In this document: positions 41,621 through 51,424 of the stretch, one piece after another
How the letters are laid out: the number at the start of each line of letters is the position of its first letter
Position numbering within the stretch: position 1 is the stretch's first letter
Assembly: GCA_040756055.1 (NCBI GenBank)
Contig: JBFLZR010000010.1
Location: forward strand, 1-52,045
Origin: Candidatus Zixiibacteriota bacterium
GTDB lineage: Bacteria > Zixibacteria > MSB-5A5 > GN15 > FEB-12
DNA length: 52,045 bases
Reading direction: 5' to 3'
Position numbers and translations under genes: made by a program
The notes under the pieces: generated by a model
Databases searched by the model: none
Told to the model about the DNA's origin: nothing
Seen by the model: only the letters and a program-made list of their open reading frames with translations

Positions 41621-42816
41621 AATTTGATCGTTCGACATACAGGCTTACCGATGCGGGCAGCCTGGGCAGGATTGCGCTGATTGTCGGCATTGTCGGGCTT
41701 GCCGCAAGTGCGCTTGGGTTGCTTCAGGACAAGACACAGTTCTTCCTGGCGTATATGACATCGCTTATGTTCTGGCTCACGATTGGGCTGGGTGGATTGT
41801 TCTTCACCATGCTTCATCATTTGACCGGCGCCAAATGGAGCACGGTTATCCGGCGGATGTCGGAAAGCGTGGCGGCCAGCATGCCGCTGATGCTCATTCT
41901 GTTTATACCGCTTTTGTTCGGACTTCATGAGTTGTTTCACTGGAGCCACGAAGGTGTGTACGATCCATCGTCACCTCTGTACGATGAACTCCTGGCCAAA
42001 AAACAGGCTTATCTCAACACACCCTTCTTTTTGATTCGGGCGGCGATCTATTTTGGCGTCTGGATTTTGCTGTCGCGGTGGTTGACATCCGGTTCTCACA
42101 AGCTGGACACACAGTATGATCCCGCGATAATAAAGAGGCTTCGGACAGTAAGCGCTCCCGGCATGGTGGCTTTCGCGCTGACTATCACATTCGCTTCGTT
42201 CGACTGGCTGATGTCGCTCGATGCTCACTGGTTCTCCACCATATTCGGAGTCTATATATTTTCGGGGGCTTTCCTGGCGGTGATGTCATTCTTAATTGTT
42301 CTGGGGTTGTACCAGAGAAAGCATGATGTTATGGCGGACGTGATCACGGTGGAGCACTACCATGATATGGCCAAGCTGATGTTCGGGTTTATCATTTTCT
42401 GGGCCTACATGGCGTTTTCACAGTATTTCCTTATCTGGTACGCGAATATTCCCGAAGAAAACTACTGGTATTTGTACCGGTGGGAAAATTCATGGAAATA
42501 CTGGAGCCTGGCGATCATCTTCGGTCATTTTGTCATCCCGTTTTTGGGGCTCATTACGAGAGCGGCCAAACGCAGCGGGCCGTTTTTGGCCTTCATGTGT
42601 ACATGGATTCTGATCATGCACTGGTTCGATATATACTGGCTGGTGATGCCGACGCATCATCAGGATGGTATCCACTTTTCATGGATGGATGTTACGACAC
42701 TTGTTGGAGTAGGCGGCCTGTTTGTCTGGTATGTGTGGCGGCATTACAGCGCTCATCCGCTTGTACCCGTGAAAGATCCCGGCCTGAAGGCCTCGCTGGA
42801 GTTTGTTAACACCTGA
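41617..42816 (+). CDS. actF: Alternative complex III subunit F, membrane protein
   Basis: The product has 399 residues with about ten membrane helices. ActF resembles a shortened ActC/NrfD fold. Typical stretches are 'LHHLTGAKWSTVIRRMSESV', 'LFGLHELFHWSHEGVYD', 'FDWLMSLDAHWFSTIFGVY' and 'MPTHHQDGIHFSWMD'. It may contribute to a proton path. Its end is followed by a small gene after ten bases. Confidence 0.93.
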   Translation: MKFDRSTYRLTDAGSLGRIALIVGIVGLAASALGLLQDKTQFFLAYMTSLMFWLTIGLGGLFFTMLHHLTGAKWSTVIRRMSESVAASMPLMLILFIPLLFGLHELFHWSHEGVYDPSSPLYDELLAKKQAYLNTPFFLIRAAIYFGVWILLSRWLTSGSHKLDTQYDPAIIKRLRTVSAPGMVAFALTITFASFDWLMSLDAHWFSTIFGVYIFSGAFLAVMSFLIVLGLYQRKHDVMADVITVEHYHDMAKLMFGFIIFWAYMAFSQYFLIWYANIPEENYWYLYRWENSWKYWSLAIIFGHFVIPFLGLITRAAKRSGPFLAFMCTWILIMHWFDIYWLVMPTHHQDGIHFSWMDVTTLVGVGGLFVWYVWRHYSAHPLVPVKDPGLKASLEFVNT

Positions 42817-42826
42817 GGTGTGTCAG

Positions 42827-43162
42827 ATGAATGATAAAAATGTGAAACATCAGGCCACGAATGACGGTTACGAACACAAAGATATAAATATCAAGAAGAC
42901 CGTTTTGATTGGTCTTGCTATCATACTGGTGATTGTGATATCGCTGGTGGTGCTGAACGAGTATTTCATCTCGGTAAAGGAGGGGCTGGTGTACGATATG
43001 GTGTTGAAGCCGCAGTCAACGGCGCTGCGGGACTTCCGAGCCAGGGAAGATGAGACACTCAATTCCTATAAACTTCTCGATTCCACCGCCGGCAGGTATC
43101 AGGTGCCAATCAGCCGGGCGATGGAACTCATTGCCGAAGAGGCTTACAAAGGTCTGAAATAG
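42827..43162 (+). CDS. Small single-helix membrane protein in the ACIII/caa3 operon
   Basis: The product has 111 residues. ATG 42827 follows GAGGTG. One membrane helix (about 24-43, 'TVLIGLAIILVIVISLVVLN') is followed by a periplasmic helical region with 'EDETLNSYKLLDSTAGRYQV' and 'PISRAMELIAEEAYKGLK'. Small proteins of this shape are often found between actF and sco genes; the role is unknown, possibly oxidase assembly. It is translationally close to actF and 26 bases before the Sco gene. Confidence 0.75.
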   Translation: MNDKNVKHQATNDGYEHKDINIKKTVLIGLAIILVIVISLVVLNEYFISVKEGLVYDMVLKPQSTALRDFRAREDETLNSYKLLDSTAGRYQVPISRAMELIAEEAYKGLK

Positions 43163-43188
43163 CCGGTCTGAAGCCGGAATTGAACAAA

Positions 43189-44058
43189 ATGGGGCGCTAC
43201 AAAATCATATATTGGACAATATGGCTCGCTATAGCCGCAAGTGTTCTCATCTTGACAGCCGGTTCCGCTCGTTCGCAGGTTGTCATGGACAGCGTGGCGC
43301 AGCTTCAGAAGATCGACGTTGAGGAACATCTGGGCGACACTATCCCCATGGATCTGATGTTTACCGACGACGAGGGCAACAGTGTTCGAATCGGCGATTA
43401 CTTCGGGCAGGATAAGCCGGTGCTCATGGTGCTGGCTTATTATGAGTGCCCGATGTTGTGCAATCTCATTTTGAACGGTATCGTGCAGGGGATAAAGGAC
43501 CTCGATTGGCGTCCGGGCGAGGACTATCAGATCGTTACGGTGAGTATCAACCCTCGCGAGACGTACGAGCTGGCGGCGGCCAAGAAGAAAAACTACCTGT
43601 CGTCGCTTCAGATATCCTCAGCATCGAAAGGCTGGAGCTTTTTGACAGGTGAGGAGAGCCAGTCGAAAGCGCTGGCGGATGCTTTCGGCTTCAAATATTA
43701 CTGGGACGAGAAAAAACAGCAGTATGCTCATCCGGCGGTGATTTACCTGCTTTCCGAGGATGGAAAGATCACGCGTTATCTCTACGGTATCGATTACAAA
43801 AGGCAGGATTTGAAGCTGGCCCTGCTTGAGGCATCGGAGGGCAAGATAGGCTCGACCCTGGATAAATTGATTCTGTACTGCTATCACTATGATCCCGACT
43901 CCGAGGGCTATGTGGTTTTTGCCGGGAACGTGATGAGGCTTGGCGGTGTTTTGACTTTAGTTCTATTGGCCATGTTCCTGGGCGGGCTGTGGTACCGGGA
44001 ACATCACAAGAAAACTCGGGGGCGAAGCGCGGACAAGCCACTGAATCAGGCGCGATAA
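43189..44058 (+). CDS. SCO1/SenC-family copper chaperone, C-terminally anchored
   Basis: The product has 289 residues. A signal peptide or anchor (residues 5-28) precedes a thioredoxin-like domain with the copper motif ECPMLC (CxxxC) and the distal His in 'QYAHPAVIYLL', all three ligands present. A C-terminal membrane helix ('MRLGGVLTLVLLAMFLGGLW') is an addition to the usual Sco plan. It delivers copper to CuA of oxidase subunit II, whose gene follows after six bases. ATG 43189 and TTG 43180 are both possible starts; neither has a clear ribosome binding site. A second Sco gene lies at 48739. Confidence 0.9.
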   Translation: MGRYKIIYWTIWLAIAASVLILTAGSARSQVVMDSVAQLQKIDVEEHLGDTIPMDLMFTDDEGNSVRIGDYFGQDKPVLMVLAYYECPMLCNLILNGIVQGIKDLDWRPGEDYQIVTVSINPRETYELAAAKKKNYLSSLQISSASKGWSFLTGEESQSKALADAFGFKYYWDEKKQQYAHPAVIYLLSEDGKITRYLYGIDYKRQDLKLALLEASEGKIGSTLDKLILYCYHYDPDSEGYVVFAGNVMRLGGVLTLVLLAMFLGGLWYREHHKKTRGRSADKPLNQAR

Positions 44059-44064
44059 GCACAT

Positions 44065-45030
44065 ATGGATACAACGGGCACCATCTTTCTTCCCTCAGGG
44101 CATTCCACTATCGCGGGTGAAGTCGACGCCCTTTTCAATTTCATCCTGTATGCGTCGATTGTCCTGTTTCTGCTGGTCATTTTTCTGTCGGCTTATTTCG
44201 TCATTCGATACCGGCGGCAGAAAGAGGCGGGGCTTACCTATGGCAAGGATCACAATATCAAGCTCGAGATTGCCTGGACCCTGATCCCTACCATTCTGAT
44301 TATTATCGTCTTCGTCTGGGGCTTCCGTACCTATTTAAAGATGCATATTGTTCCCAAAGACGCGATAGAGATAAAAGTCACCGGCCAGAAGTGGTTCTGG
44401 AGCTTCGAATATCCCGAGGGAGTGACGTCGGTAAACGAAATCGTGGTGCCCGAAGACAAGCCGGTGAAACTTCTGATGTCCTCGAAGGACGTTATCCACA
44501 GCTTTTTCGTACCCAACTTTCGCATCAAGATGGATGTCTTGCCGAACCGGTATTCGGTGACGTGGTTTGAGGCCACCAATGCCGGTGAGTACAATCTGTT
44601 CTGTACGGAGTTTTGCGGCACCGGCCATTCGGAGATGATTGGCAAGGTTCGGGTAGTGTCCGAAAGAGAGTATGCCGAGTGGCTTCAGGCCGGTACGGCG
44701 GTTGGCGAGGGTATGACGCTGGAGGAATTCGGGGCGAAGCTGTACACATCGAAAGCTTGTATTACCTGCCATTCTATCGATGGCTCAGTGGGAACCGGAC
44801 CGAGCTTTAAGGGCAAGTACGGCGAAACGGAGTTGATGGCCAGCGGCGACCGGGTCAAGATCGACGAGAACTATATTCGCGAGTCTATTTTGAACCCTCA
44901 GGCGAAAGTGGTGGCCGGCTATGCGCCGGTGATGCCGACTTATCAGGGTGTGCTCAAGAGCCGTGAAGTCGACGCGCTGATCGAATTCATAAAGTCATTG
45001 CAGGAAGAGGCGGACACAGAGAATGAATAA
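44065..45030 (+). CDS. coxB: Cytochrome c oxidase subunit II, caa3 type
   Basis: The product has 321 residues. Two membrane helices (about 25-47, 68-88) are followed by the cupredoxin CuA domain with ligands H145, C180, C184, H188 and M191 ('[12 protein letters not shown]'). A fused cytochrome c domain carries CITCH (232-236) and the Met in '[11 protein letters not shown]'. The fusion makes this a caa3 oxidase that accepts electrons directly from ACIII. It overlaps coxA by eight bases. Confidence 0.95.
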   Translation: MDTTGTIFLPSGHSTIAGEVDALFNFILYASIVLFLLVIFLSAYFVIRYRRQKEAGLTYGKDHNIKLEIAWTLIPTILIIIVFVWGFRTYLKMHIVPKDAIEIKVTGQKWFWSFEYPEGVTSVNEIVVPEDKPVKLLMSSKDVIHSFFVPNFRIKMDVLPNRYSVTWFEATNAGEYNLFCTEFCGTGHSEMIGKVRVVSEREYAEWLQAGTAVGEGMTLEEFGAKLYTSKACITCHSIDGSVGTGPSFKGKYGETELMASGDRVKIDENYIRESILNPQAKVVAGYAPVMPTYQGVLKSREVDALIEFIKSLQEEADTENE

Positions 45031-46642
45031 ACTTCCCGACAAAAGTTATCTGAACGACCCGAAAGGGCTCAAGTCGTGGCTGCTGACCCGCGACCACAAG
45101 CGGATCGGCCTGATGTATCTTTACGCCATCATGACCGCTTTTCTTCTCGGCGGGATCTTTGCGATGATTATCAGGCTGGAATTGTTATCCCCCGGGAAGG
45201 ACCTCATTGACGCCGACACTTACAACCAGTTTTTCACGCTGCACGGCGCGATAATGATATTTCTTTTTATCATCCCCTCGATTCCGGCGGCTTTCGGTAA
45301 TTTTGTCCTTCCTTTGATGATTGGCGCTAAAGATGTAGCCTTCCCCAGACTTAATCTCGCGAGCTGGTACATATATATTCTCGGGTCACTTTTCGCTCTA
45401 TACTCAATCATAACGGGGGCGGTCGATACCGGTTGGACATTCTACACGCCGTATAGTACCGAAACCACTACATCGGTAATTTCCATGACGCTGGGGGTAT
45501 TCATTCTCGGCTTTTCGTCGATTTTCACCGGCCTGAATTTTATCGTAACGATTCACAAGCTGCGCGCCCCCGGGATGACCTGGTTTAAGATGCCGCTGTT
45601 TGTGTGGGCGCTTTACGCTACCGCGATAATCCAGGTGCTGGCGACGCCGGTGCTCGGAATCACCCTCATTCTATTGATAATCGAACGTGTGGTGGGAATC
45701 GGGATTTTCGACCCGGCCATGGGTGGCGATCCGGTGCTGTATCAGCATTTCTTCTGGTTCTACTCGCACCCGGCTGTTTATATCATGATTCTTCCCGGTA
45801 TGGGCATTATCAGCGAACTGATATCGGTGTTCAGTCACAAGAAGATATTCGGCTATAAGGCCATCGCGTTTTCATCGCTCGGCATCGCTTTCGTAAGTTT
45901 CCTCGTCTGGGGGCACCATATGTTCGTCAGCGGACAGTCGGAACTGGCGGCGATGATATTTTCGTTTCTGACTTTCTTCGTCGGGATACCATCGGGAATA
46001 AAAGTGTTCAACTGGGTGACCACGATGTACCGCGGTTCTATCAGTCTTGAGGCGCCGATGCTGTATGCCTTATCGTTTTTGTTTCTGTTTACCATCGGGG
46101 GCCTTACGGGGATATTCCTCGGAGCGTTGTCGGTGGATGTGCACCTGCATGACACCTATTTCATCGTGGCGCATTTTCATTACGTGATGATGGGTGGAAC
46201 GGTGATGGCGTTTCTCGGTGGTTTGCACTACTGGTGGCCCAAGTTCTGGGGACGCATGTACAGCGAATTCTGGGCGAGGATTTCGGTGGCCCTCATTTTT
46301 GTCGGCTTCAATGTCACTTTTTTCAGTCAGTTTATACTCGGTTCTCAGGGAATGCCTCGCCGCTATTACAACTATCTCGACCAGTACCAGCCGCTTCACG
46401 GTTTCTCGACATTCGGGTCGTGGATACTCGGTCTTGGTTTTGTGGTCATGGCCGTTTACCTGATTCACGCCATATTCAGAGGCAAGGTGGCCGGGGCGAA
46501 CCCGTGGGGAGCGTTAACTTTCGAGTGGACCACACCTTCGCCGCCGCCGCACGAGAATTTTGATAAAATACCGACCATGGAACACGGTCCTTACGACTAT
46601 GACAAGATAGTCCCCAGAAGCACGCTGGCGGAGAGCGATTGA
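45023..46642 (+). CDS. coxA: Cytochrome c oxidase subunit I, A2-type
   Basis: The product has 539 residues and about twelve membrane helices. Haem a ligand H74 ('FTLHGAIM'), CuB ligands H249, H298 and H299 ('WGHHMF') and the haem ligands in '[17 protein letters not shown]' are present, with the cross-linked Tyr at Y253. The D-channel glutamate of HPEVY is replaced: the sequence is '[13 protein letters not shown]', the YSHPxV signature of A2-type haem-copper oxidases such as that of Rhodothermus marinus. It reduces oxygen to water and pumps protons. Its stop overlaps coxC (TGATG). Confidence 0.96.
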   Translation: MNKLPDKSYLNDPKGLKSWLLTRDHKRIGLMYLYAIMTAFLLGGIFAMIIRLELLSPGKDLIDADTYNQFFTLHGAIMIFLFIIPSIPAAFGNFVLPLMIGAKDVAFPRLNLASWYIYILGSLFALYSIITGAVDTGWTFYTPYSTETTTSVISMTLGVFILGFSSIFTGLNFIVTIHKLRAPGMTWFKMPLFVWALYATAIIQVLATPVLGITLILLIIERVVGIGIFDPAMGGDPVLYQHFFWFYSHPAVYIMILPGMGIISELISVFSHKKIFGYKAIAFSSLGIAFVSFLVWGHHMFVSGQSELAAMIFSFLTFFVGIPSGIKVFNWVTTMYRGSISLEAPMLYALSFLFLFTIGGLTGIFLGALSVDVHLHDTYFIVAHFHYVMMGGTVMAFLGGLHYWWPKFWGRMYSEFWARISVALIFVGFNVTFFSQFILGSQGMPRRYYNYLDQYQPLHGFSTFGSWILGLGFVVMAVYLIHAIFRGKVAGANPWGALTFEWTTPSPPPHENFDKIPTMEHGPYDYDKIVPRSTLAESD

Positions 46643-47289
46643 TGGATCAAACCGTGGGACACCCTGAATTTCTGCAGCATCATTTCAGCGATGTCGAACA
46701 GCAGCGCGAGTCGGCCAAACTCGGGATGTGGATATTTCTGCTGACCGAGGTGCTTTTATTCGGAGGTCTGTTCTGCGCCTATTCGATATACCGATCGTGG
46801 AACCCGGAGATTTTTCATAACGCTCATCGATTTCTCGATGTTTATCTGGGGACGCTCAACACGGTGGTGCTGATTGTCAGTTCGGTGACCATGGCGCTGG
46901 CGATAAGGTCGATGCAGCTCGATCGGAAAAAGCAAACCTTGATATTCCTGATTGTCACCCTGGCTCTGGCGGCGGCGTTTCTGGTGGTCAAATATTTCGA
47001 GTACAGCCACAAATTTCACCTCGGGCAGCTTCCGGGCAAATTCTATACGTTTACCGGGATAGAGGGGACCAATCCGCACATATTCTTTTCGGTTTATTTT
47101 CTCATGACGGGATTACACGGGATCCACGTTATAGGCGGGATGGCCGTTATCACCTGGCTGATTTTCAAGACGAGGGGCCGTACATTCTCTTCGCAATATT
47201 ACACGCCGATAGAGATGACGGGCCTTTACTGGCATCTGGTGGATTTGATTTGGATTTTCCTGTTTCCACTTTTCTATCTGGTAGGTTAG
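46642..47289 (+). CDS. coxC: Cytochrome c oxidase subunit III
   Basis: The product has 215 residues. ATG 46642 overlaps the coxA stop and is preferred to TTG 46639. Five membrane helices fit the short bacterial CoxC; 'SAKLGMWIFLLTEVLLFGGL', 'HIFFSVYFLMTGLHGIHVIG' and 'YWHLVDLIWIFLFPLFYL' are its signatures. It stabilises subunit I and proton uptake. The next gene is four bases away. Confidence 0.95.
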   Translation: MDQTVGHPEFLQHHFSDVEQQRESAKLGMWIFLLTEVLLFGGLFCAYSIYRSWNPEIFHNAHRFLDVYLGTLNTVVLIVSSVTMALAIRSMQLDRKKQTLIFLIVTLALAAAFLVVKYFEYSHKFHLGQLPGKFYTFTGIEGTNPHIFFSVYFLMTGLHGIHVIGGMAVITWLIFKTRGRTFSSQYYTPIEMTGLYWHLVDLIWIFLFPLFYLVG

Positions 47290-47293
47290 AGTT

Positions 47294-47710
47294 ATGAACA
47301 AAGAAGCAACCCACACTGTCCCTCACATTTTGCCGATGAAGCTGTACCTTGGCGTCGGCGCGGCGCTGATAGTCCTCACGGCGATAACGGTGACTGTCTC
47401 ATTCTTCAATTTCGGTCCCTACAATCTGGTTGTGGCTATGTTGGTCGCGGCCACGAAGGCGTCGCTGGTTGCCTTGTTCTTTATGCATCTTAAATATGAT
47501 AACAAAATTTACCTGGTGATATTCTTGACGTCGGTTGTGTTCCTGGCGGTGTTTATAGTCCTGACCATGTTCGATACCCTGCGCCGGGATGATATTGATG
47601 AGTTGAAGGCGGAGCCGATTCGCCGAGAGGCGATAATTTACGATAGCGTGCAGGCTCCGAAGCACGATACGGCCGATTCGACTTTCAAAGTACCGGACAC
47701 CACCGAATAG
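47294..47710 (+). CDS. coxD: Cytochrome c oxidase subunit IV (prokaryotic type)
   Basis: The product has 138 residues with three membrane helices (about 18-38, 45-65, 72-92). 'LVVAMLVAATKASLVALFFM' then 'HLKYDNKIYLVIF' is the signature of the COX4_pro/CaaIV family. The C-terminal 40 residues are charged and probably extramembrane. Last gene of the oxidase set; 99 bases separate it from ctaA. Confidence 0.92.
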   Translation: MNKEATHTVPHILPMKLYLGVGAALIVLTAITVTVSFFNFGPYNLVVAMLVAATKASLVALFFMHLKYDNKIYLVIFLTSVVFLAVFIVLTMFDTLRRDDIDELKAEPIRREAIIYDSVQAPKHDTADSTFKVPDTTE

Positions 47711-47809
47711 GGGTGATCCGGATTGTTATGATATAGATAGTGCCGCAATTTTAGCGACGGAGAAACGATGTAACCGGCCTTTCGAGGCTTTCCGGAAGGG
47801 ATCCAAAAT

Positions 47810-48742
47810 ATGAAGAGTTTTCGTCGTTTCGCTCTGTTTACCACACTGGCGACGTACTTTTTGATTTTTATGGGAGGTCTGGTCCGGGTATCGGGCGCGG
47901 GACTGGGTTGCCCGGACTGGCCTAAGTGTTTCGGTCGATGGATTCCGCCCACGAATGTGGAGCAACTTCCGCCGAACATTGATCCGGCGCAATTCAACTT
48001 CGTGCTGGCGTGGATTGAATATGTCAATCGACTGACCGGAGTTATTGTAGGGCTTTTGATTGCCGCGACAGCCGTGTGGGCCATCAGCAGTTTCAGGCGT
48101 CAGCCGCGCATCGTCCTTCCCGCCGTGGCGGCCGCCGTGCTGACGGCTTTTCAAGGCTGGCAGGGAAGTGTCGTGATTTCATCGCAGCTCGAACCGGTCG
48201 TCGTGACGGTGCACATGGCGTTGGCCTTGATAATCGTGAGTTTGCTGATATACCTGACGCAGGAGGCGTACTACCGGGAGAATCGCGAAGCGTTCCTGAC
48301 TTTGAGGGCGCCGCGTGGAGTGATATTTTCACTCGGGATGCTATGGGTGATTGCCATTATTCAAATAGCTCTCGGCACCCAGATAAGATCCGCGCTCGAA
48401 ATCCTCGCAAGGAAATTCCCTCTATCAACCAGTGCGGAATGGATAGGCAAGGTTGGCCTGCTCAATCACATACACACCGTGCTTGGTGTGCTTCTCGTAG
48501 CTTTCTCGTGGGGTGTGGCCTTTTCAATCTGGAAATATCGTGACAGGATGAGTGCCCTCATGCGCCAGTCAGTGGTGGCAATGGTCACACTCGCGACTCT
48601 TCAGCTTTTTATGGGCCTGACCTTCATAGCTCTCGACCTGACACCAATAGTACAGGTCTTCCATCTCTGGTTGGCCAGCCTCTATGTCGGCTCGGCGCTT
48701 CTGCTGTACACCATATTTAGAAAAAGGGAGGCAGCATCGTGA
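47810..48742 (+). CDS. ctaA: Haem A synthase
   Basis: The product has 310 residues with eight membrane helices. It oxidises the C8 methyl of haem O to a formyl group. 'GLVRVSGAGLGCPDWPKCFG' with its Cys pair and 'IEYVNRLTGVIVG' with the haem-ligand His region replaced by Asn in this copy are visible. 'VVVTVHMALALIIV', 'NHIHTVLGV' and 'VQVFHLWLASLYVG' provide the conserved His residues. It overlaps the second Sco gene (GTGA). Confidence 0.92.
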   Translation: MKSFRRFALFTTLATYFLIFMGGLVRVSGAGLGCPDWPKCFGRWIPPTNVEQLPPNIDPAQFNFVLAWIEYVNRLTGVIVGLLIAATAVWAISSFRRQPRIVLPAVAAAVLTAFQGWQGSVVISSQLEPVVVTVHMALALIIVSLLIYLTQEAYYRENREAFLTLRAPRGVIFSLGMLWVIAIIQIALGTQIRSALEILARKFPLSTSAEWIGKVGLLNHIHTVLGVLLVAFSWGVAFSIWKYRDRMSALMRQSVVAMVTLATLQLFMGLTFIALDLTPIVQVFHLWLASLYVGSALLLYTIFRKREAAS

Positions 48743-49338
48743 AGGGAAACGCAGCTTTTCGGACGCTGGTCCTGCTGGCTGTAATTGTCATTCTGGCAGG
48801 AGGCGCGTACTTCGTTATAAAGCAGGCACAGACTTCAGTATCGGACCTTCCGGTGCTCGGCCAACTCCCGGATTTCGAATTCACCGCGCAGTCCGGGGGG
48901 ATGTTCGGGCGGAGGGAAATGCGAGGGAAGGTTAACATAGTCGATTTCATTTTCACCCGCTGCAAGGGTCCCTGCCCGATAATGAGCGGATTTATGTCGG
49001 AGTTGTATCAGTTGTACGGCGGGACGGACTCGGTGCAGTTCGTGTCGATAACAGTGGATCCCTCGTACGATTCGCTGAAAGTGCTACAGGCGTACGCGGA
49101 GAGCCATGGGGTAAAGGATAGTCGGTGGGTATTTCTGTGGGCGCCGATAGATTCAGTCGTTCAACTCAGCGAGCAGGGATTCATGCTGGCGGCGGATGAC
49201 CTGCCGGGGTCACATACGACCAAATGGGTACTGGTGGACAAAGATGCCAACATCCGCGGGTACTACAGCGGAACCGATGAAGCGAGCATTGAAGTGCTCA
49301 AAACACACGTTGCCCGGCTGGTGAAAGAGATGAAATGA
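48739..49338 (+). CDS. SCO1/SenC-family copper chaperone, second copy
   Basis: The product has 199 residues. It starts at GTG 48739 overlapping the ctaA stop. An N-terminal anchor (about 8-27) precedes the thioredoxin-like domain with 'DFIFTRCKGPCPIMSGFM' (CxxxC) and distal His in 'GSHTTKWVLVDKD'. It differs from the Sco at 43189, which has ECPMLC and a C-terminal helix, so the two may load CuA and CuB or act as a chaperone and a thiol reductase. It overlaps the next gene by four bases. Confidence 0.92.
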   Translation: MKGNAAFRTLVLLAVIVILAGGAYFVIKQAQTSVSDLPVLGQLPDFEFTAQSGGMFGRREMRGKVNIVDFIFTRCKGPCPIMSGFMSELYQLYGGTDSVQFVSITVDPSYDSLKVLQAYAESHGVKDSRWVFLWAPIDSVVQLSEQGFMLAADDLPGSHTTKWVLVDKDANIRGYYSGTDEASIEVLKTHVARLVKEMK

Positions 49339-49748
49339 GCGTTTCGGACTTACCTACATTAAATGCCGCTCTCAACTTGATCAGCGCTACCCTGTTGGCC
49401 TTTGGATACGTGAACATAAAGCGGGGGCGGCAAACCGTACACAAGCGGTTTATGGTTGGTGCACTGGTATCATCGGCGCTGTTTCTAATCAGTTATTCGA
49501 TATATCACTATCACGCAGGTTCGGTGCCATACCCCCACCACGACTGGACGCGACCGGTATACTTTGCTGTTCTCATACCTCACGTGATTCTCGCGGCGGT
49601 CATGACGCCTTTCGTTATCGCGACAGTCTGGTTGGCATTTCGTGAGAATTTCAAAAGACATCGTATGCTGGCCCGATGGGTCTGGCCGGTGTGGATGTTC
49701 GTGTCGGTGAGCGGCGTGATTGTATATCTGATGTTGTACAGGCTTTAG
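49335..49748 (+). CDS. DUF420 membrane protein (CtaM/YozB-like)
   Basis: The product has 137 residues with four membrane helices. 'LNLISATLLAFGYVNIKRGR' then 'VHKRFM' and 'PVYFAVLIPHVILAAVMTPF' with 'RHRMLARWVWPVWMFVSVSG' match DUF420 proteins, which have conserved His residues and in Firmicutes are needed for haem-copper oxidase maturation. Overlap with the Sco gene supports the same role. Last gene of the block. Confidence 0.9.
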   Translation: MSVSDLPTLNAALNLISATLLAFGYVNIKRGRQTVHKRFMVGALVSSALFLISYSIYHYHAGSVPYPHHDWTRPVYFAVLIPHVILAAVMTPFVIATVWLAFRENFKRHRMLARWVWPVWMFVSVSGVIVYLMLYRL

Positions 49749-49791
49749 AAGATTTCCCTTTGATGCGATCCCTTGGCCGCGAGGCCGAAAG

Positions 49792-49829
49792 GAAACCGGT
49801 GCGGAGCATTTCCGCACCGGTTTCAGCTT
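49792..49829 (+). terminator. Terminator of the respiratory operon
   Basis: GAAACCGGTGCGGA (49792-49805) pairs with TCCGCACCGGTTTC (49811-49824) around five bases, followed by AGCTTTT. It also faces the minus-strand lipoprotein gene ending at 49863 and may serve both. Confidence 0.82.
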
Positions 49830-49862
49830 TTGTGTCTGATGTGTCTGACCTGAGCCTACAGC

Positions 49863-51143
49863 TTAGGAATCGCTGCCGTCGTCATAACCCGTCGAGTCGT
49901 CATCGTAGTAACCAGACGAGTCGTCGTCATAATATTCCGTGGAATCATCGTCGTATTCCGTCGAGTCATCGTCGTACCCCGAGGAGTCATCATCATGGTA
50001 CCCGGATGAATCATCATCGCAATAGTCCGATGAGTCATCGTCATAGTAATCATCATCGTAATCCCAGTAGTAGCAATGACCGGGGCCGATGTGACCGCTG
50101 TTGTAATCATCCAGCGTGTCCTTCCAACCCAGAATCATCTTTGTCTGCGCCGAGTCGAGGGCGTACCAGTCGCCGTAACCGTGGTCGGCCAGGAAGGCAT
50201 CGGCCTGCGAGATGATGTCCATTACGGCCGCGTCATCGGCGCCGGCCGCGACGTTCAGCTTGGCCGCCAGAAGCTGGGCATAGAGTTTGATGATTCCGTT
50301 TCGGCGGCTGTCCCAGCTCATCGAGAGGATCTCGTGCGATGTTGCCGTGTTTTCCACTGCGATGCTGGCCGAGCCGCCTTCAGTCCCGAGCCACTGAGGC
50401 AGATACTGGCTGACTGAGTCAGGTTGCGGACCGAGACCATCCCAGTTACGCCAGAAACCCTTGGAACGCGTGCAGTTGCTGTCCGTGGGCAGCACCTCGG
50501 TTTCTTCGCCGAACACAATCAGGGTCTGACGCTCCATGTCACTTTCATCGGCCCACCCGGTGAACAGATACGGCATGAATCCGTAATTGTGGTCAGGGTT
50601 GGTTTCCCAGATGTACGCGTCACCTATGTCGGCAATCTGGATACACCCGTCGCTGTCGGAGGTGCTAAAACAGATTTCGATATAAGGGGGCGACATGGTG
50701 GATGAGTCCCTGGATTGATACTCGGCCAGAGGATAGGCCTCGTCAACCTGATCCAGAAGGATGCCGTAGTTTTCATAGGTGCTGTCAAGCCACGATTGTA
50801 CAAGGGATGTGATGTCGACCGAGACCATTCCGGTATTCTCGGCCACGAAGGAATTGATTACGGTCGGATCGAATGCTCCGGCGAAGCTGTTAAATGTCAC
50901 CGTCGCCTCGTCCCATGACCCGGTTATTCGGTGTATGTTAACAGTTTGATTATTGGCCGCCTGTACGTAGATAACCAGGCGTGCCGAATCCAGCGTGGCA
51001 TCCTGCGGGAGATCGAATTTTCCCAAAGACAGAGGTTGACTCGCGAAATTCATTGTTGAGTCTGTCGGACCGGAATCGTTCTGACAGCTTACCAGAAATA
51101 TTGCCGTCGCTCCGACCAAAACAAACACGATTAATGCTCTCAT
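49863..51143 (-). CDS. DNRLRE-like surface lipoprotein with repetitive acidic tail
   Basis: The product has 426 residues. A lipoprotein signal ends at 'FLVSC' (Cys about 20). Residues 30-155 resemble a DNRLRE beta-sandwich ('LPQDATLDSARLVIYVQAAN', 'NIHRITGSWDEATVTFNSFA', 'SVDITSLVQSWLD'). Residues 225-350 carry a module shared with the gene at 51486: 'CTRSKGFWRNWDGLGPQPDS', 'YAQLLAAKLNVAAGAD' and 'LDDYNSGHIGPGHC'. The last 75 residues are a repeat of about 7-9 residues, (Y)DDDSSGY/(Y)DDDSTEY, highly acidic and possibly calcium-binding. The DNA of this tail is itself a tandem repeat and could vary in length. GGGAG precedes the ATG. Confidence 0.75.
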   Translation of the reverse strand: MRALIVFVLVGATAIFLVSCQNDSGPTDSTMNFASQPLSLGKFDLPQDATLDSARLVIYVQAANNQTVNIHRITGSWDEATVTFNSFAGAFDPTVINSFVAENTGMVSVDITSLVQSWLDSTYENYGILLDQVDEAYPLAEYQSRDSSTMSPPYIEICFSTSDSDGCIQIADIGDAYIWETNPDHNYGFMPYLFTGWADESDMERQTLIVFGEETEVLPTDSNCTRSKGFWRNWDGLGPQPDSVSQYLPQWLGTEGGSASIAVENTATSHEILSMSWDSRRNGIIKLYAQLLAAKLNVAAGADDAAVMDIISQADAFLADHGYGDWYALDSAQTKMILGWKDTLDDYNSGHIGPGHCYYWDYDDDYYDDDSSDYCDDDSSGYHDDDSSGYDDDSTEYDDDSTEYYDDDSSGYYDDDSTGYDDGSDS

Positions 51144-51424
51144 AGATTAGCTCCCATTTTTCCCATTTCTGTGGAGATTTCTTCCAGTTCGTTCTTTGTT
51201 ACAAAAATATATTTGAGTGGTTGCCCGAATGTGGCACCCCCTGACGCGCAGTGTGTTCTGTAATCTCGATTTGCTTTTTGTTATACGGAAGAAAACTGCT
51301 GGTTATTGTGGTTTATCCGACAAAAACACCCGTTTTAGTCGATTTAATTGTGGCGCAACGGATTTCGAGGCGACCCCCGGTGGTGAGGCACGGCAAGCTG
51401 GTGCGCATTGGACTATCACATGAT
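51144..51424. other. Intergenic region upstream of the lipoprotein gene, no gene
   Basis: I see no supported gene. It presumably holds the leftward promoter of the lipoprotein gene; an AT-rich stretch near 51204-51216 is the only candidate for a -10 region, without a clear -35. Confidence 0.35.

Noticed and set aside
49863-50075. Short regular repeats that might be a CRISPR array
   Set aside because: The repeats are in frame, encode DDDSSGY-like units and have no spacers of constant length.
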